Under the pieces are notes generated by a model, which was given only the letters and a program-made list of their open reading frames with translations, did no database searches and had not been told where the DNA came from. Below, piece after piece: positions 5,640 through 12,125 of a stretch of DNA of 12,270 bases (its first letter is position 1; the number at the start of each line of letters is the position of its first letter). Position numbers and translations under genes: made by a program. Source of the stretch: CAZTPJ01 sp964614515 (GTDB lineage: Bacteria > Planctomycetota > Phycisphaerae > Phycisphaerales > UBA1924); the NCBI GenBank assembly GCA_964614515.1, contig CAZTPJ010000094.1:1-12270 (forward strand). Reading direction: 5' to 3'.

Positions 5640-7137
5640 TCACACATCCAGTTCCGCGGCCACCAGATCGTTGATGGTCTGGCGTCGTCGCACGATGCGC
5701 GCGGCTTCGCCTTCGACCATCACCTCCGCCGGCATCGGATGCGCGTTGTAGTTGGAAGTCATGGTCATGCCATAGGCCCCGGCCGTGAACACCGCGAGAA
5801 CATCGCCACGTTTCATCGGCGGCAGGGCGCGATCCTTGGCGAGAAAGTCGCTGCTTTCACAGATGGGGCCGACGACATCGCAGGCGATCAGGCCGGGCAG
5901 ATCGAGTTTCTCCGCGCGGCGCGGGGGCACATGCTCGCGCGAGACTTCAGCGGGCCACATGAAGTGAAAACTGCCATAGAGCGACGGGCGAATCAGCGTG
6001 TGCATTCCCGCGTCGGTGATGACGAAGGTCTTTGACCCGCCTTCCTTGACGTAGAGCACGCGCGCGAGGAGGATGCCCGCGTTGGCGGAGATCGTCCGAC
6101 CGGGTTCGAGGATGATCTTTGTGCCTTGCCTGACGCGCTCGCGCAGGAGCGGGACGATCGCGGCCGCGTAGTCCGCGGCGAGCGGCGAGCGATCCGTCTC
6201 ATAGTTCGCGCCGAAGCCTCCGCCGAGGTCGATCGCGTTGATGCGCATCCCGCGGCGCTCGATCTCTTCGATCAGACCAAGCACTTTGCGAATGCCCTCG
6301 ACATAGGGCTCGGTCGTGTAGATCGGTGAGCCGAGGTGAATGTGGATCGCGTCGAGTTTGAGGAATTCATCCCGGCCGTAGCGGTCGAAAAAGGCCAGCG
6401 CGCGTTCGAGATCGACGCCGAACTTGGTTTCCTTCTTGCCTGTCGTGGTATAGATGTGGGTCTTTGGATCGACATCGGGGTTGACGCGCAGCGCGGCGTG
6501 GGTGGTGACGCCGAGTTCCCGGGCGATGCGGGCAATGTTCTCGAACTCCTGCTCGGACTCGATGTTGAACCAGCCGATGGGGCCGCGCGTGGCCGGGTCG
6601 CGCGCCCCCCCCGGGCGGGGGGGGCCGGGGGTGCCCCCCCCCCGCGGGGGGGGCGAGGCGGCTCTCGGCGGCCGATGATGAAGCCAAGCCCTCCCTTACG
6701 GTCGGGCTTCCTATCAACCCCGAGCCTTCGCTTACGGTCGGGCTTCCTGTTGCTGTCGGGCTTCCTTTGGAGAGCAGTGAGTAGCGCCCATCGAGCGACG
6801 CCCGGATCTCCGCATCCGTCTTGCCCACGCCCGCATAGACGATCTTGTCCATCGGACACCCGGCCAGCCACGCACGCTCAACCTCGCCGCCGGAGACCGC
6901 ATCCATCCCGCACCCAAGGTCCGCCAGCACCCGACACACGGCCAGGTTCCCGCACGACTTGATCGAATAACAGATCAACGGGTCAAGTTCCGCAAACGCG
7001 GCCTTGATTCGCTGGAAATGCTCACGCAGCGTGGCCGTGGAATAGACATACGTCGGCGTGCCGAAGCGGTCGGCCAGATCGGCGGCGGCGACGCCCTCGC
7101 ACCACAAACTCGTGTTCCGATAGGTGAAATGGTCCAT
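5640..7137 (-). CDS. lysA: Diaminopimelate decarboxylase, with repeat insertion and apparent frameshift
   Basis: LysA decarboxylates meso-diaminopimelate to lysine, using PLP on an alanine-racemase-type TIM barrel. The N-terminal part (from ATG 7137) has YSIKSCGN with the PLP lysine Lys60, GCGMDAVSGGEVERA and VYAGVGKTDAEIRASLDG. The C-terminal part, in another frame, runs from GPIGWFNIESEQEFE (near 6580) through IDLGGGFGANY, EPGRTISANAG, the catalytic-cysteine motif CESSDFLAKDR and AGAYGMTMTSNYN to the stop at 5640. In most family members Arg-rich NSRPRPAEV follows; here it is NAHPMPAEV. Between the two parts, about 6600-6785 encodes roughly 62 extra residues of repeats. The frames differ by one extra (or two missing) bases somewhere in 6600-6695, most likely in G/C runs of 8-10. 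Removing one base gives 498 codons. Both ends are well conserved, so this is probably a functional gene with a sequence error; true decay is possible. No Shine-Dalgarno is seen. It is divergent from the prepilin-like gene. Confidence 0.88.
6605..6653. repeat. G/C homopolymer hairpin block inside lysA
   Basis: Runs of C8 (6605-6612), G8 (6617-6624), G5 (6627-6631), C10 (6634-6643) and G8 (6646-6653) follow one another. C8-GGGC-G8 can fold as a perfect 8-bp hairpin, and the C10 and last G8 can pair across GC. On the plus strand 6613-6631 also fits a four-run G-quadruplex pattern. In a lysA reading frame it encodes Gly/Pro-rich sequence with no LysA counterpart. It is the most likely site of the apparent frameshift. 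Confidence 0.8.
6695..6766 (-). repeat. 18-nt repeat array encoding GSPT peptides inside lysA
   Basis: CTTACGGTCGGGCTTCCT occurs identically at 6695-6712 and 6731-6748 on the plus strand, with its last 12 bases again at 6755-6766. Offsets are 36 and 18 bp, so every copy stays in the lysA frame. On the coding strand they read GSPTVREG, GSPTVSEG and GSPTAT. Conserved LysA sequence ends just upstream and resumes near 6599, so the array lies in an insertion. Confidence 0.85.
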
Positions 7138-7210
7138 GTGGAGGCGATGGTAGGGGGTGGAAACCCCACGCGGTTGCGTGCAATCGGGTGCGGAATCTGG
7201 TATGCTCTGG

Positions 7211-7297
7211 GTGGCATGGGCAGGGCTTCAGCCTTGCCCATGCCACGCGGTTGTTGTCTCGCACGGGCAAGCCGGATGGCTTGCCCATGCCACGCGG
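7211..7297. repeat. Pair of palindromic repeats in the lysA/prepilin divergent spacer
   Basis: The first element (7211-7246) folds into a 16-bp stem with one G-T pair around a TTCA loop. The second (7265-7286) is a perfect 9-bp stem GGGCAAGCC/GGCTTGCCC around GGAT. Both end with the direct repeat CTTGCCCATGCCACGCGG (7233-7250 and 7280-7297), so the second looks like a copy lacking part of its left arm. They sit 20 bp upstream of the prepilin-like gene start and occupy much of the 179-bp spacer that must also carry the lysA promoter. Confidence 0.85.
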
Positions 7298-7316
7298 ACT
7301 TGTGTGGGAGGTCGTG

Positions 7317-8216
7317 ATGAATCGCATGCGCGCCTTCACGCTCGTTGAACTGCTCGTGGTGATCGCGATCATCGCGCTGCTCATCGGCATCCTGCTGCCG
7401 GCCCTCGGCAAGGCTCGCGCCTCGGGGCAGCAGATCAAGTGTCTGTCGAACGTCAAGCAGTTCGCGATGGCCGCGAATGAGTACGCCATGGACTACAAGG
7501 ATCAGATCTGGCCGGTGGCGAAGCGCACACGCTGGCCCAACGGGCCGCGATACTGGGATCCCGAGCCGAACCCACCACCGCCGCCAGCGCCGCCGCCGAC
7601 CAACGTGGCGCTGTGGGCGCAGACGATCGTCAACGGCACACGATCACCGGGCCTCATGTATGACCTGATCTCCAACGCGCACTTCGTCGGCGAATGTCCA
7701 ACGAACAAGCGCGAGCGCGCCGACGGCCTCCAGTATCAGAACATGTGGTCCAGTCGCACGGGCGTGGACTTTGACTACACCATGCTCGATGAGATCGAAG
7801 GGTACACGCTGGGCACGACGGTCTACGTCGGATACCTCGCGCCGAACCAGAACAACAACGTGCGCATCCTGACGAACCCGACACCCGCAACGTTCACGCG
7901 AATGCAGGGCGTACCGCTGTACTTCGAGGAGAGTTCCGTCCGCTGGAACCAGACGTATCGCGACGCCATGTTCGGCAACGAGGATCAGATCGCGCCACGA
8001 CACGAAAAGACGGGACACGTCGGATACGTCGACGGCTCGGCCGAACTGCACAAGTTCCCCAACAACGGCAACGAACACAACGTCAACCGCGATGAGGACT
8101 TTGAAGGCAATGACCTGTACGCCACGCGCGACGGGCGCCGCTGGATCTCCATCTCCGACGGCGACTGGCGCTTCGGCGCGGTGCAGGGGTATGGGTGGAT
8201 CAATAATCCGAAATAA
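7317..8216 (+). CDS. Prepilin-like protein with N-terminal methylation motif and C-terminal H-X9-DG domain
   Basis: 299 residues. The N-terminus MNRMRA-FTLVELLVVIAII (1-20) is a type IV prepilin/pseudopilin signal: a short basic leader, a cleavage site before Phe7, Glu at +5 of the mature protein, then a hydrophobic helix to about residue 30. The -1 residue is Ala rather than the usual Gly. Near the C-terminus, His229 is followed by nine residues and Asp-Gly (239-240), the H-X9-DG motif of the abundant planctomycete/lentisphaera prepilin-like proteins. A proline-rich PNPPPPPAPPP segment lies near 7566-7600. The ATG at 7317 has GGGAGG just upstream, while the ORF extends further 5' only through palindromic repeats. 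The protein probably sits in the inner membrane with an outside globular domain; its role is not known. It stands alone, without pilus assembly genes. Confidence 0.92.
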   Translation: MNRMRAFTLVELLVVIAIIALLIGILLPALGKARASGQQIKCLSNVKQFAMAANEYAMDYKDQIWPVAKRTRWPNGPRYWDPEPNPPPPPAPPPTNVALWAQTIVNGTRSPGLMYDLISNAHFVGECPTNKRERADGLQYQNMWSSRTGVDFDYTMLDEIEGYTLGTTVYVGYLAPNQNNNVRILTNPTPATFTRMQGVPLYFEESSVRWNQTYRDAMFGNEDQIAPRHEKTGHVGYVDGSAELHKFPNNGNEHNVNRDEDFEGNDLYATRDGRRWISISDGDWRFGAVQGYGWINNPK

Positions 8217-8220
8217 GAGC

Positions 8221-8238
8221 CGATTGCGCACGCAATCG
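8221..8238 (+). terminator. Hairpin just after the prepilin-like gene, possible terminator
   Basis: CGATTGC-GCAC-GCAATCG is a perfect 7-bp stem starting four bases after the stop codon of the prepilin-like gene. No T-run follows, so if it ends transcription it is not a classical intrinsic terminator. Confidence 0.4.
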
Positions 8239-8263
8239 ACGCAAAGTAGGATATTCTGGATGC

Positions 8264-8338
8264 CATGGTCTCGCCGACAGGCGTGACCATGCGGACGCCC
8301 TTGCACATCCGCATGGCTACGGCTGCGCCGAAGCCATG
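8264..8338. repeat. Cluster of three overlapping inverted repeats
   Basis: Three stems follow one another: 8264-8275 with 8280-8291 (11 of 12 pairs, GACA loop), 8289-8295 with 8308-8314 (7 of 7), and 8312-8323 with 8327-8338 (11 of 12, TGC loop). Neighbouring stems share 2-3 bases, so they cannot all form completely at once. The unit lies in the 191-bp gap between the 3' ends of the prepilin-like gene and the membrane protein gene, where it could act as a bidirectional terminator or be a mobile palindromic element. Confidence 0.8.
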
Positions 8339-8407
8339 GCACCCGGCGAGTGTTTCTGCATCGCAAGGGCGGCAAAGGAACGCGAAGGCCGCATCGCAGG
8401 TCGCCTC

Positions 8408-9427
8408 TCACAACAATCCACGCAACCGGCCTACACAAACCTCAACTGTTCGCCAGCGCCCGCCTCGCCCCGGATTGAACCACGCTGAGAGCACGACCGG
8501 CACAACCACGGCCGCAATCCCAACTACCGGCAACATCAGCCACACACCCAACACTCGCGCCCACACGGGTACCCCGCCCACGGGCGGCAACAATCCCCGC
8601 GCCTGAAGCACGGCCAGCAGGACCGCTCCCAACACCCCCCCGCCGACCCACACCGCCGCCAGCCTGATGAGCAATCGCCGACCCCGCTTCGACCACTGTT
8701 TCGCCCCGCGTGGGTTCACCCTCGCCAGACGATCCAGCAGCCACACATGCAGACGCCCCTGCCCAAGCACACGAAGACGGGTGCCGTCGCGCATCCCCAA
8801 CTCCCACACGCGGTTGTGGATAAGTCGCTCGCTCAGCGACATGGTCCGCACATCATCCCACGAGCATCCACGCACAGAGCCGTCCGCACGGTGAAACTCC
8901 AGCCTCTCTTTCGAGACGGAGGCTGCAACGATGCGCCCCGACGAGAATGCGCCGAGCGACAGCACCGACCAGGCGACAGGAACAATCATCACGCCGAGTA
9001 CGCCCGAAGGCAGCACCACCCCGAGCACACTGCCGGCACCTAGCCAGGGCAACGCGACAGTCAGCGCCACAAGCACCAATCCGCCCACGGACATGGCCCA
9101 CAACATCTGCCTCAGTTCGCGCCACTCCTGTGTGAGGTCCGTGTGAGCCGCAAAGCCCTCGCTTTGAATCTCATGGCGCGCTGCCCGACGCCACAGCCGA
9201 GGGGCCAGACGACGTTCGCGATAGTCATCGATCTGCAACACGACGATGCGCCCGCGCCCATCCGCCCTGGGCTCGACAATGCGAAACCCGCCACGCCCCC
9301 ATTCTACTTCCGCCCACGGCACGAGTCGGTCAGCCTTCGTCGCGCGCTCCCGTCGCGGCGCCCTAACTAACACGCCCCGCAGTGTCACCCTAGCCGGTCG
9401 CGGTATGAGCGAAACGCGGTTGCTCAC
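8408..9427 (-). CDS. Four-helix integral membrane protein, unknown function
   Basis: 339 residues starting at a GTG whose last two bases are the first two of the glyA stop codon (shared GTGA), so translation is probably coupled to glyA. An in-frame ORF extends upstream inside glyA but is arginine/glycine-rich shadow sequence. An N-terminal soluble part (1-110) is followed by a hydrophobic hairpin (about 111-129 and 134-159), a soluble domain (about 160-250), and a second hairpin (about 254-275 and 288-314). The central domain, with AASVSKERLEFHRADGS, GCSWDDVRTMSLSERL and WELGMRDGTRLRV, resembles the beta-rich PH-like domains of bacterial membrane proteins; this is a fold-level guess. No enzymatic motif is visible. 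Its link to glyA may be only positional. Confidence 0.75.
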   Translation of the reverse strand: MSNRVSLIPRPARVTLRGVLVRAPRRERATKADRLVPWAEVEWGRGGFRIVEPRADGRGRIVVLQIDDYRERRLAPRLWRRAARHEIQSEGFAAHTDLTQEWRELRQMLWAMSVGGLVLVALTVALPWLGAGSVLGVVLPSGVLGVMIVPVAWSVLSLGAFSSGRIVAASVSKERLEFHRADGSVRGCSWDDVRTMSLSERLIHNRVWELGMRDGTRLRVLGQGRLHVWLLDRLARVNPRGAKQWSKRGRRLLIRLAAVWVGGGVLGAVLLAVLQARGLLPPVGGVPVWARVLGVWLMLPVVGIAAVVVPVVLSAWFNPGRGGRWRTVEVCVGRLRGLL

Positions 9428-10734
9428 GGCAGCGCAAACTCCCCGCAGAGTTTCCTGACATCCTCGCGCACCCGCTCCGTCGTCGCGGCCAACTCCGACT
9501 CCCCGCGCAGGCCCGCCGACAGCACCGCGTCGATCCACGCGGCGATCTGCTTCATCTGCGGCTCTTTCATGCCGCGCGTCGTCACCGCGGGCGTGCCCAG
9601 GCGCAGGCCGCTGGTGATGCGCGGCGGGCGTGGGTCGTCGGGGATGCCATTCTTGTTCGTCACGATGCCCGCCGCTTCGAGCCACTTTTCCGCGTCGGCC
9701 CCGGTCAGGTTTTCATCGCGCCCGCGCAGATCGACGAGCATCAGGTGATTGTCCGTCCCGCCGGAGGTGATGCGGTACTTGTGTTCGATCAGCGCCGCGG
9801 CCAGCGCCTTGGCATTGGCGATGACCTGTTTCGCGTAGGTCTTGAACGACGGCTGCAGCGCCTCACCAAAAGCCACGGCCTTGGCCCCGATGATGTGCAT
9901 CAGCGGCCCGCCCTGCGTCCCGGGGAAGAGGGCGCGGTCGATCTTCTTCGCGATCTCCTCATCATTACACAGAATCAACCCACCGCGCGGGCCGCGCAGG
10001 GTCTTGTGCGTCGTCGTCGTGACGATGTGCGCGTGTGGGAACGGCGAAGGATGCTCACCGCCGGCCACCAGCCCCGCGATGTGCGCGATGTCGGCGATGA
10101 CGATCGCCCCGCACGCATCCGCGGCCGCGCGGAACTTCGCGAAGTCGATCGTGCGCGGATACGCCGAATACCCGCACATCACAACCTTCGGCCGATGTTC
10201 CTTGCACAGCGCCATCACCGCGTCATAGTCGATGCGCTCGTGCTCCGGATGATCGGTCGCGTAATGCAGCGGATAGTGAATCGGTTTGAAGAACCGCCCC
10301 GAGAAATTGATCTTCATCCCGTGCGAGAGGTGCCCGCCATCTCTGAGGACCAGCGACGCGAACGTATCCCCCGGTTCCATCACGGCCATCATCGCGGCCT
10401 GATTCGCCTGCGCCCCCGAATGCGGCTGCACATTGGCGAACCGGGCGCCAAAGAGCCTGCACGCGCGCTCGCGGGCGAGCGACTCGATGCGATCGTGATG
10501 CACACACCCGCCGTAGTAGCGAGCGCCCGGATAGCCCTCGGCATACTTGTTCGTCAGGCAGGTTCCCATCGCGTGCATCACGGCCGGGGAGACGTGATTC
10601 TCGCTGGCGATGAGTTCGATGGTGGTCGCCTGTCGCTGGGCCTCATCGCGGATCATGCCCGCGAGTTCCGGGTCGCGCGAGTTCAGGAGTTGGAGTACGG
10701 AATCGGTGATGGGGTCGTGGGGGTCTTGGGGCAT
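9424..10734 (-). CDS. glyA: Serine hydroxymethyltransferase
   Basis: GlyA interconverts serine and glycine while moving a one-carbon unit to tetrahydrofolate in the cytosol. The 436-residue product has IELIASENHVSPAV (from 39), the KYAEGYPGARYYGG substrate region (63-76), PHSGAQANQAAM (104-115), IADIAHIAGLVAGG (213-226; Asp215 pairs with the PLP nitrogen), TTTTHKTLRGPRGG (239-252; Lys244 carries PLP) and SGGTDNHLMLVDL. Length and motifs match an active enzyme. The ATG at 10734 gives the normal family N-terminus; the ORF runs open to 10872, but that part is repeat sequence. No Shine-Dalgarno is visible at 10734. The stop overlaps the start of the membrane protein gene. No glycine riboswitch was recognised upstream. 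Confidence 0.96.
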   Translation of the reverse strand: MPQDPHDPITDSVLQLLNSRDPELAGMIRDEAQRQATTIELIASENHVSPAVMHAMGTCLTNKYAEGYPGARYYGGCVHHDRIESLARERACRLFGARFANVQPHSGAQANQAAMMAVMEPGDTFASLVLRDGGHLSHGMKINFSGRFFKPIHYPLHYATDHPEHERIDYDAVMALCKEHRPKVVMCGYSAYPRTIDFAKFRAAADACGAIVIADIAHIAGLVAGGEHPSPFPHAHIVTTTTHKTLRGPRGGLILCNDEEIAKKIDRALFPGTQGGPLMHIIGAKAVAFGEALQPSFKTYAKQVIANAKALAAALIEHKYRITSGGTDNHLMLVDLRGRDENLTGADAEKWLEAAGIVTNKNGIPDDPRPPRITSGLRLGTPAVTTRGMKEPQMKQIAAWIDAVLSAGLRGESELAATTERVREDVRKLCGEFALP

Positions 10735-10809
10735 GGACAATGGTAAGGCGGGAGGGGTGAGAGTGTGATGATGAGCGTCGGGAGGATCTGTGAAGGGGAA
10801 GGCGCCAGA

Positions 10810-10918
10810 AGCCCGTTGAAACGGGCTGCGACGGAGTCGGCGATGGACCTCGCAATACGCACGATGAACCATCGCTGAAGCGATGGCCTACGAGTGAACA
10901 AGGCCGTTGAAACGGCCT
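10810..10918. repeat. Three hairpins with different stems and one shared TGAA loop
   Basis: AGCCCGTT-GA-AACGGGCT (10810-10827), CCATCGCT-GA-AGCGATGG (10869-10886) and AGGCCGTT-GA-AACGGCCT (10901-10918) are perfect inverted repeats with 8-bp arms. In RNA each gives a 7-bp stem closed by a four-base TGAA loop. Stem sequences differ but arm length and loop are constant. They occupy the 266-bp gap between the hydrolase gene and glyA, both on the minus strand, with the nearest one 75 bp before the glyA start. They may end hydrolase transcription, lie in the glyA leader, or be REP-type elements. Confidence 0.88.
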
Positions 10919-11000
10919 GGAAAGTGAGCATTCTGCGGTCAGCTGCAATTCGGTTGACCACGTCGCGTACCGAACGGCGTTGTGGAGTAGCTCACTGATC

Positions 11001-11885
11001 TCAGGGCCGACCGGTGACGCCGAGCGTCCGACGGAAGAACTCGATGATCGCGTCCTTGGCCGTGGTGTCGATGAAGATGATGTCGTTGTGATCCGCTTCG
11101 GGAATGATGACGAGTTCGACGGGGACGCCGGCATTGCGGGCGACATCCGCGAGCGTCTGCGAGTGTGCCGCGGGCACGATGTCATCCTGTCCGCCGTGGA
11201 TGAGCAGCAGCGGGCGACGGCCCATGTGCGTGATGGACTCATCGGCATCCACGCCGCGCCGCGCCAGCACGCCGCCGATGGCCCCGACGTGTTCGCGCGC
11301 GATGCGCTTCCATGATGAGAACGCCGCCACGCAGCACACGGACCTGACGCCCAACTCCTCCGCCGCGGCCGCAAGACCAAACACCCCGCCGAGACTGAAT
11401 CCATAGATTCCGATGCGATCTGGATCGACATCGGGGTGCATTCGCAGATACTCCAGCGCGGCGAGCGTGTCGATGAGCAGGTCATCGCGATGGAGGCGTC
11501 CGTGCGCCGGGTCGGACCGACCATAGGAGCGGTAGTCAAAGATGAGCACACTGACGCCGTGCATCGGCAGAAATGCGCTGAAGTCCGCGTGCGACTCGAT
11601 GTTGCCCGCATTCCCGTGAACATGCAGCACGGCCGGGCCGGGCGGATCGCCGCGATTGCGACCGACCGCGGGAATGAACCACCCGTGGAGTTGCAGGCCG
11701 TCGGGCGTGGGAATGCTGACATCCTGGTAGCCGCGCGGGGTGATGAATGCCTCGCGCGAGGGGTAATAGACCATGCGTGCTTCGAGGCGGCCGGGAATGT
11801 CGAACACGCAGCCTCCGATGAGCAGAACGATGAGGATCGCGGGATAGGCGATGAGCCTGCGTTGGGTTCGCTTTGACAGGTTCAT
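11001..11885 (-). CDS. Alpha/beta hydrolase, predicted lipoprotein
   Basis: 294 residues. The N-terminus MNLSKRTQRRLIAYPAILIV is basic, then hydrophobic, and ends in a lipobox-like LIGGC, so Cys26 may be lipidated and the enzyme membrane-anchored outside the cytoplasm. The rest is an alpha/beta hydrolase: HVHGNAGN (88-95, oxyanion loop), FDYRSYGRSD (116-125), nucleophile elbow GFSLGG with Ser164, HGGQDDIVP with Asp234, and EADHND with His266 complete a catalytic triad. It resembles serine esterases/lysophospholipases of the ABHD17/Bem46 type; the substrate is unknown. The start at 11885 best fits the signal. Upstream in-frame ATGs at 11900 and 12044 are open, but the longest extension translates repeat sequence, and none has a clear ribosome binding site. 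Confidence 0.88.
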   Translation of the reverse strand: MNLSKRTQRRLIAYPAILIVLLIGGCVFDIPGRLEARMVYYPSREAFITPRGYQDVSIPTPDGLQLHGWFIPAVGRNRGDPPGPAVLHVHGNAGNIESHADFSAFLPMHGVSVLIFDYRSYGRSDPAHGRLHRDDLLIDTLAALEYLRMHPDVDPDRIGIYGFSLGGVFGLAAAAEELGVRSVCCVAAFSSWKRIAREHVGAIGGVLARRGVDADESITHMGRRPLLLIHGGQDDIVPAAHSQTLADVARNAGVPVELVIIPEADHNDIIFIDTTAKDAIIEFFRRTLGVTGRP

Positions 11886-11993
11886 CGTGGGATTGTACAT
11901 GGGGATGGTGCTTGTGCAAGTACGCTGGGCTGTTGAATTGAGGATGGGCGGATCTTGTGGTTCCGATCGGGTGGGTGGGATGCTCGCGCTATC

Positions 11994-12043
11994 GGAGACA
12001 AAGAGAGTGGGGTGCAGGCGAGACGCCTGCACCACCGGGTCCA
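11994..12043. repeat. Distant copy of the GGTGCAGGCG hairpin repeat
   Basis: GGTGCAGGCG-AGA-CGCCTGCACC (12011-12033) is a perfect 10-bp stem with an AGA loop, preceded by the same purine linker (GGAGACAAAGAGAG) as at 5521-5630. One base of the right arm (T rather than C) makes this copy perfectly paired where the others have a mismatch. It lies upstream of the hydrolase gene. Confidence 0.85.
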
Positions 12044-12052
12044 TGTGGATCT

Positions 12053-12062
12053 NNNNNNNNNN
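12053..12062. other. Assembly gap (10 Ns)
   Basis: Ten undetermined bases. The sequences on both sides share a 23-nt direct repeat (12030-12052, ending at the gap, and 12103-12125), so the junction is a scaffold join at a repeat and the true distance is uncertain. Confidence 0.95.
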
Positions 12063-12079
12063 TTTCGTTTACATTGGTT

Positions 12080-12125
12080 GGGGGGGGCGGGCTCCCCCCC
12101 GCCACCACCGGGTCCATGTGGATCT
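12080..12125. repeat. G8/C7 hairpin followed by the same 3' flank as the upstream repeat
   Basis: G8 (12080-12087), CGGGCT and C7 (12094-12100) form a strong G/C stem. The 23 bases 12103-12125, beginning CACCACCGGGTCC, are identical to 12030-12052, which follow the GGTGCAGGCG hairpin. The same flank is therefore attached to two different stems. Confidence 0.8.

Noticed and set aside
7138..7210. Lysine riboswitch upstream of lysA
   Set aside because: The space is too short and no five-helix junction or conserved core was recognised; only palindromic repeats lie further upstream.
7188..7316. Longer start for the prepilin-like gene
   Set aside because: The extension translates the palindromic repeats and would bury the prepilin leader; the ATG at 7317 has a strong binding site.
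8815..8823. Perfect DnaA-box consensus TGTGGATAA
   Set aside because: It is a single copy inside the coding region of the membrane protein gene, with no cluster around it; a lone 9-mer match is expected by chance at this scale.
9428..9685. N-terminal extension of the membrane protein inside glyA
   Set aside because: Arg/Gly/Asp-rich shadow of the glyA coding sequence; the GTG at 9427 gives a sensible start by overlap.
10810..10918. CRISPR array because of GTTGAAAC-like motifs
   Set aside because: The three units differ in sequence apart from the loop, spacings are unequal (59 and 32 bp) and there are no cas genes; they are independent hairpins.
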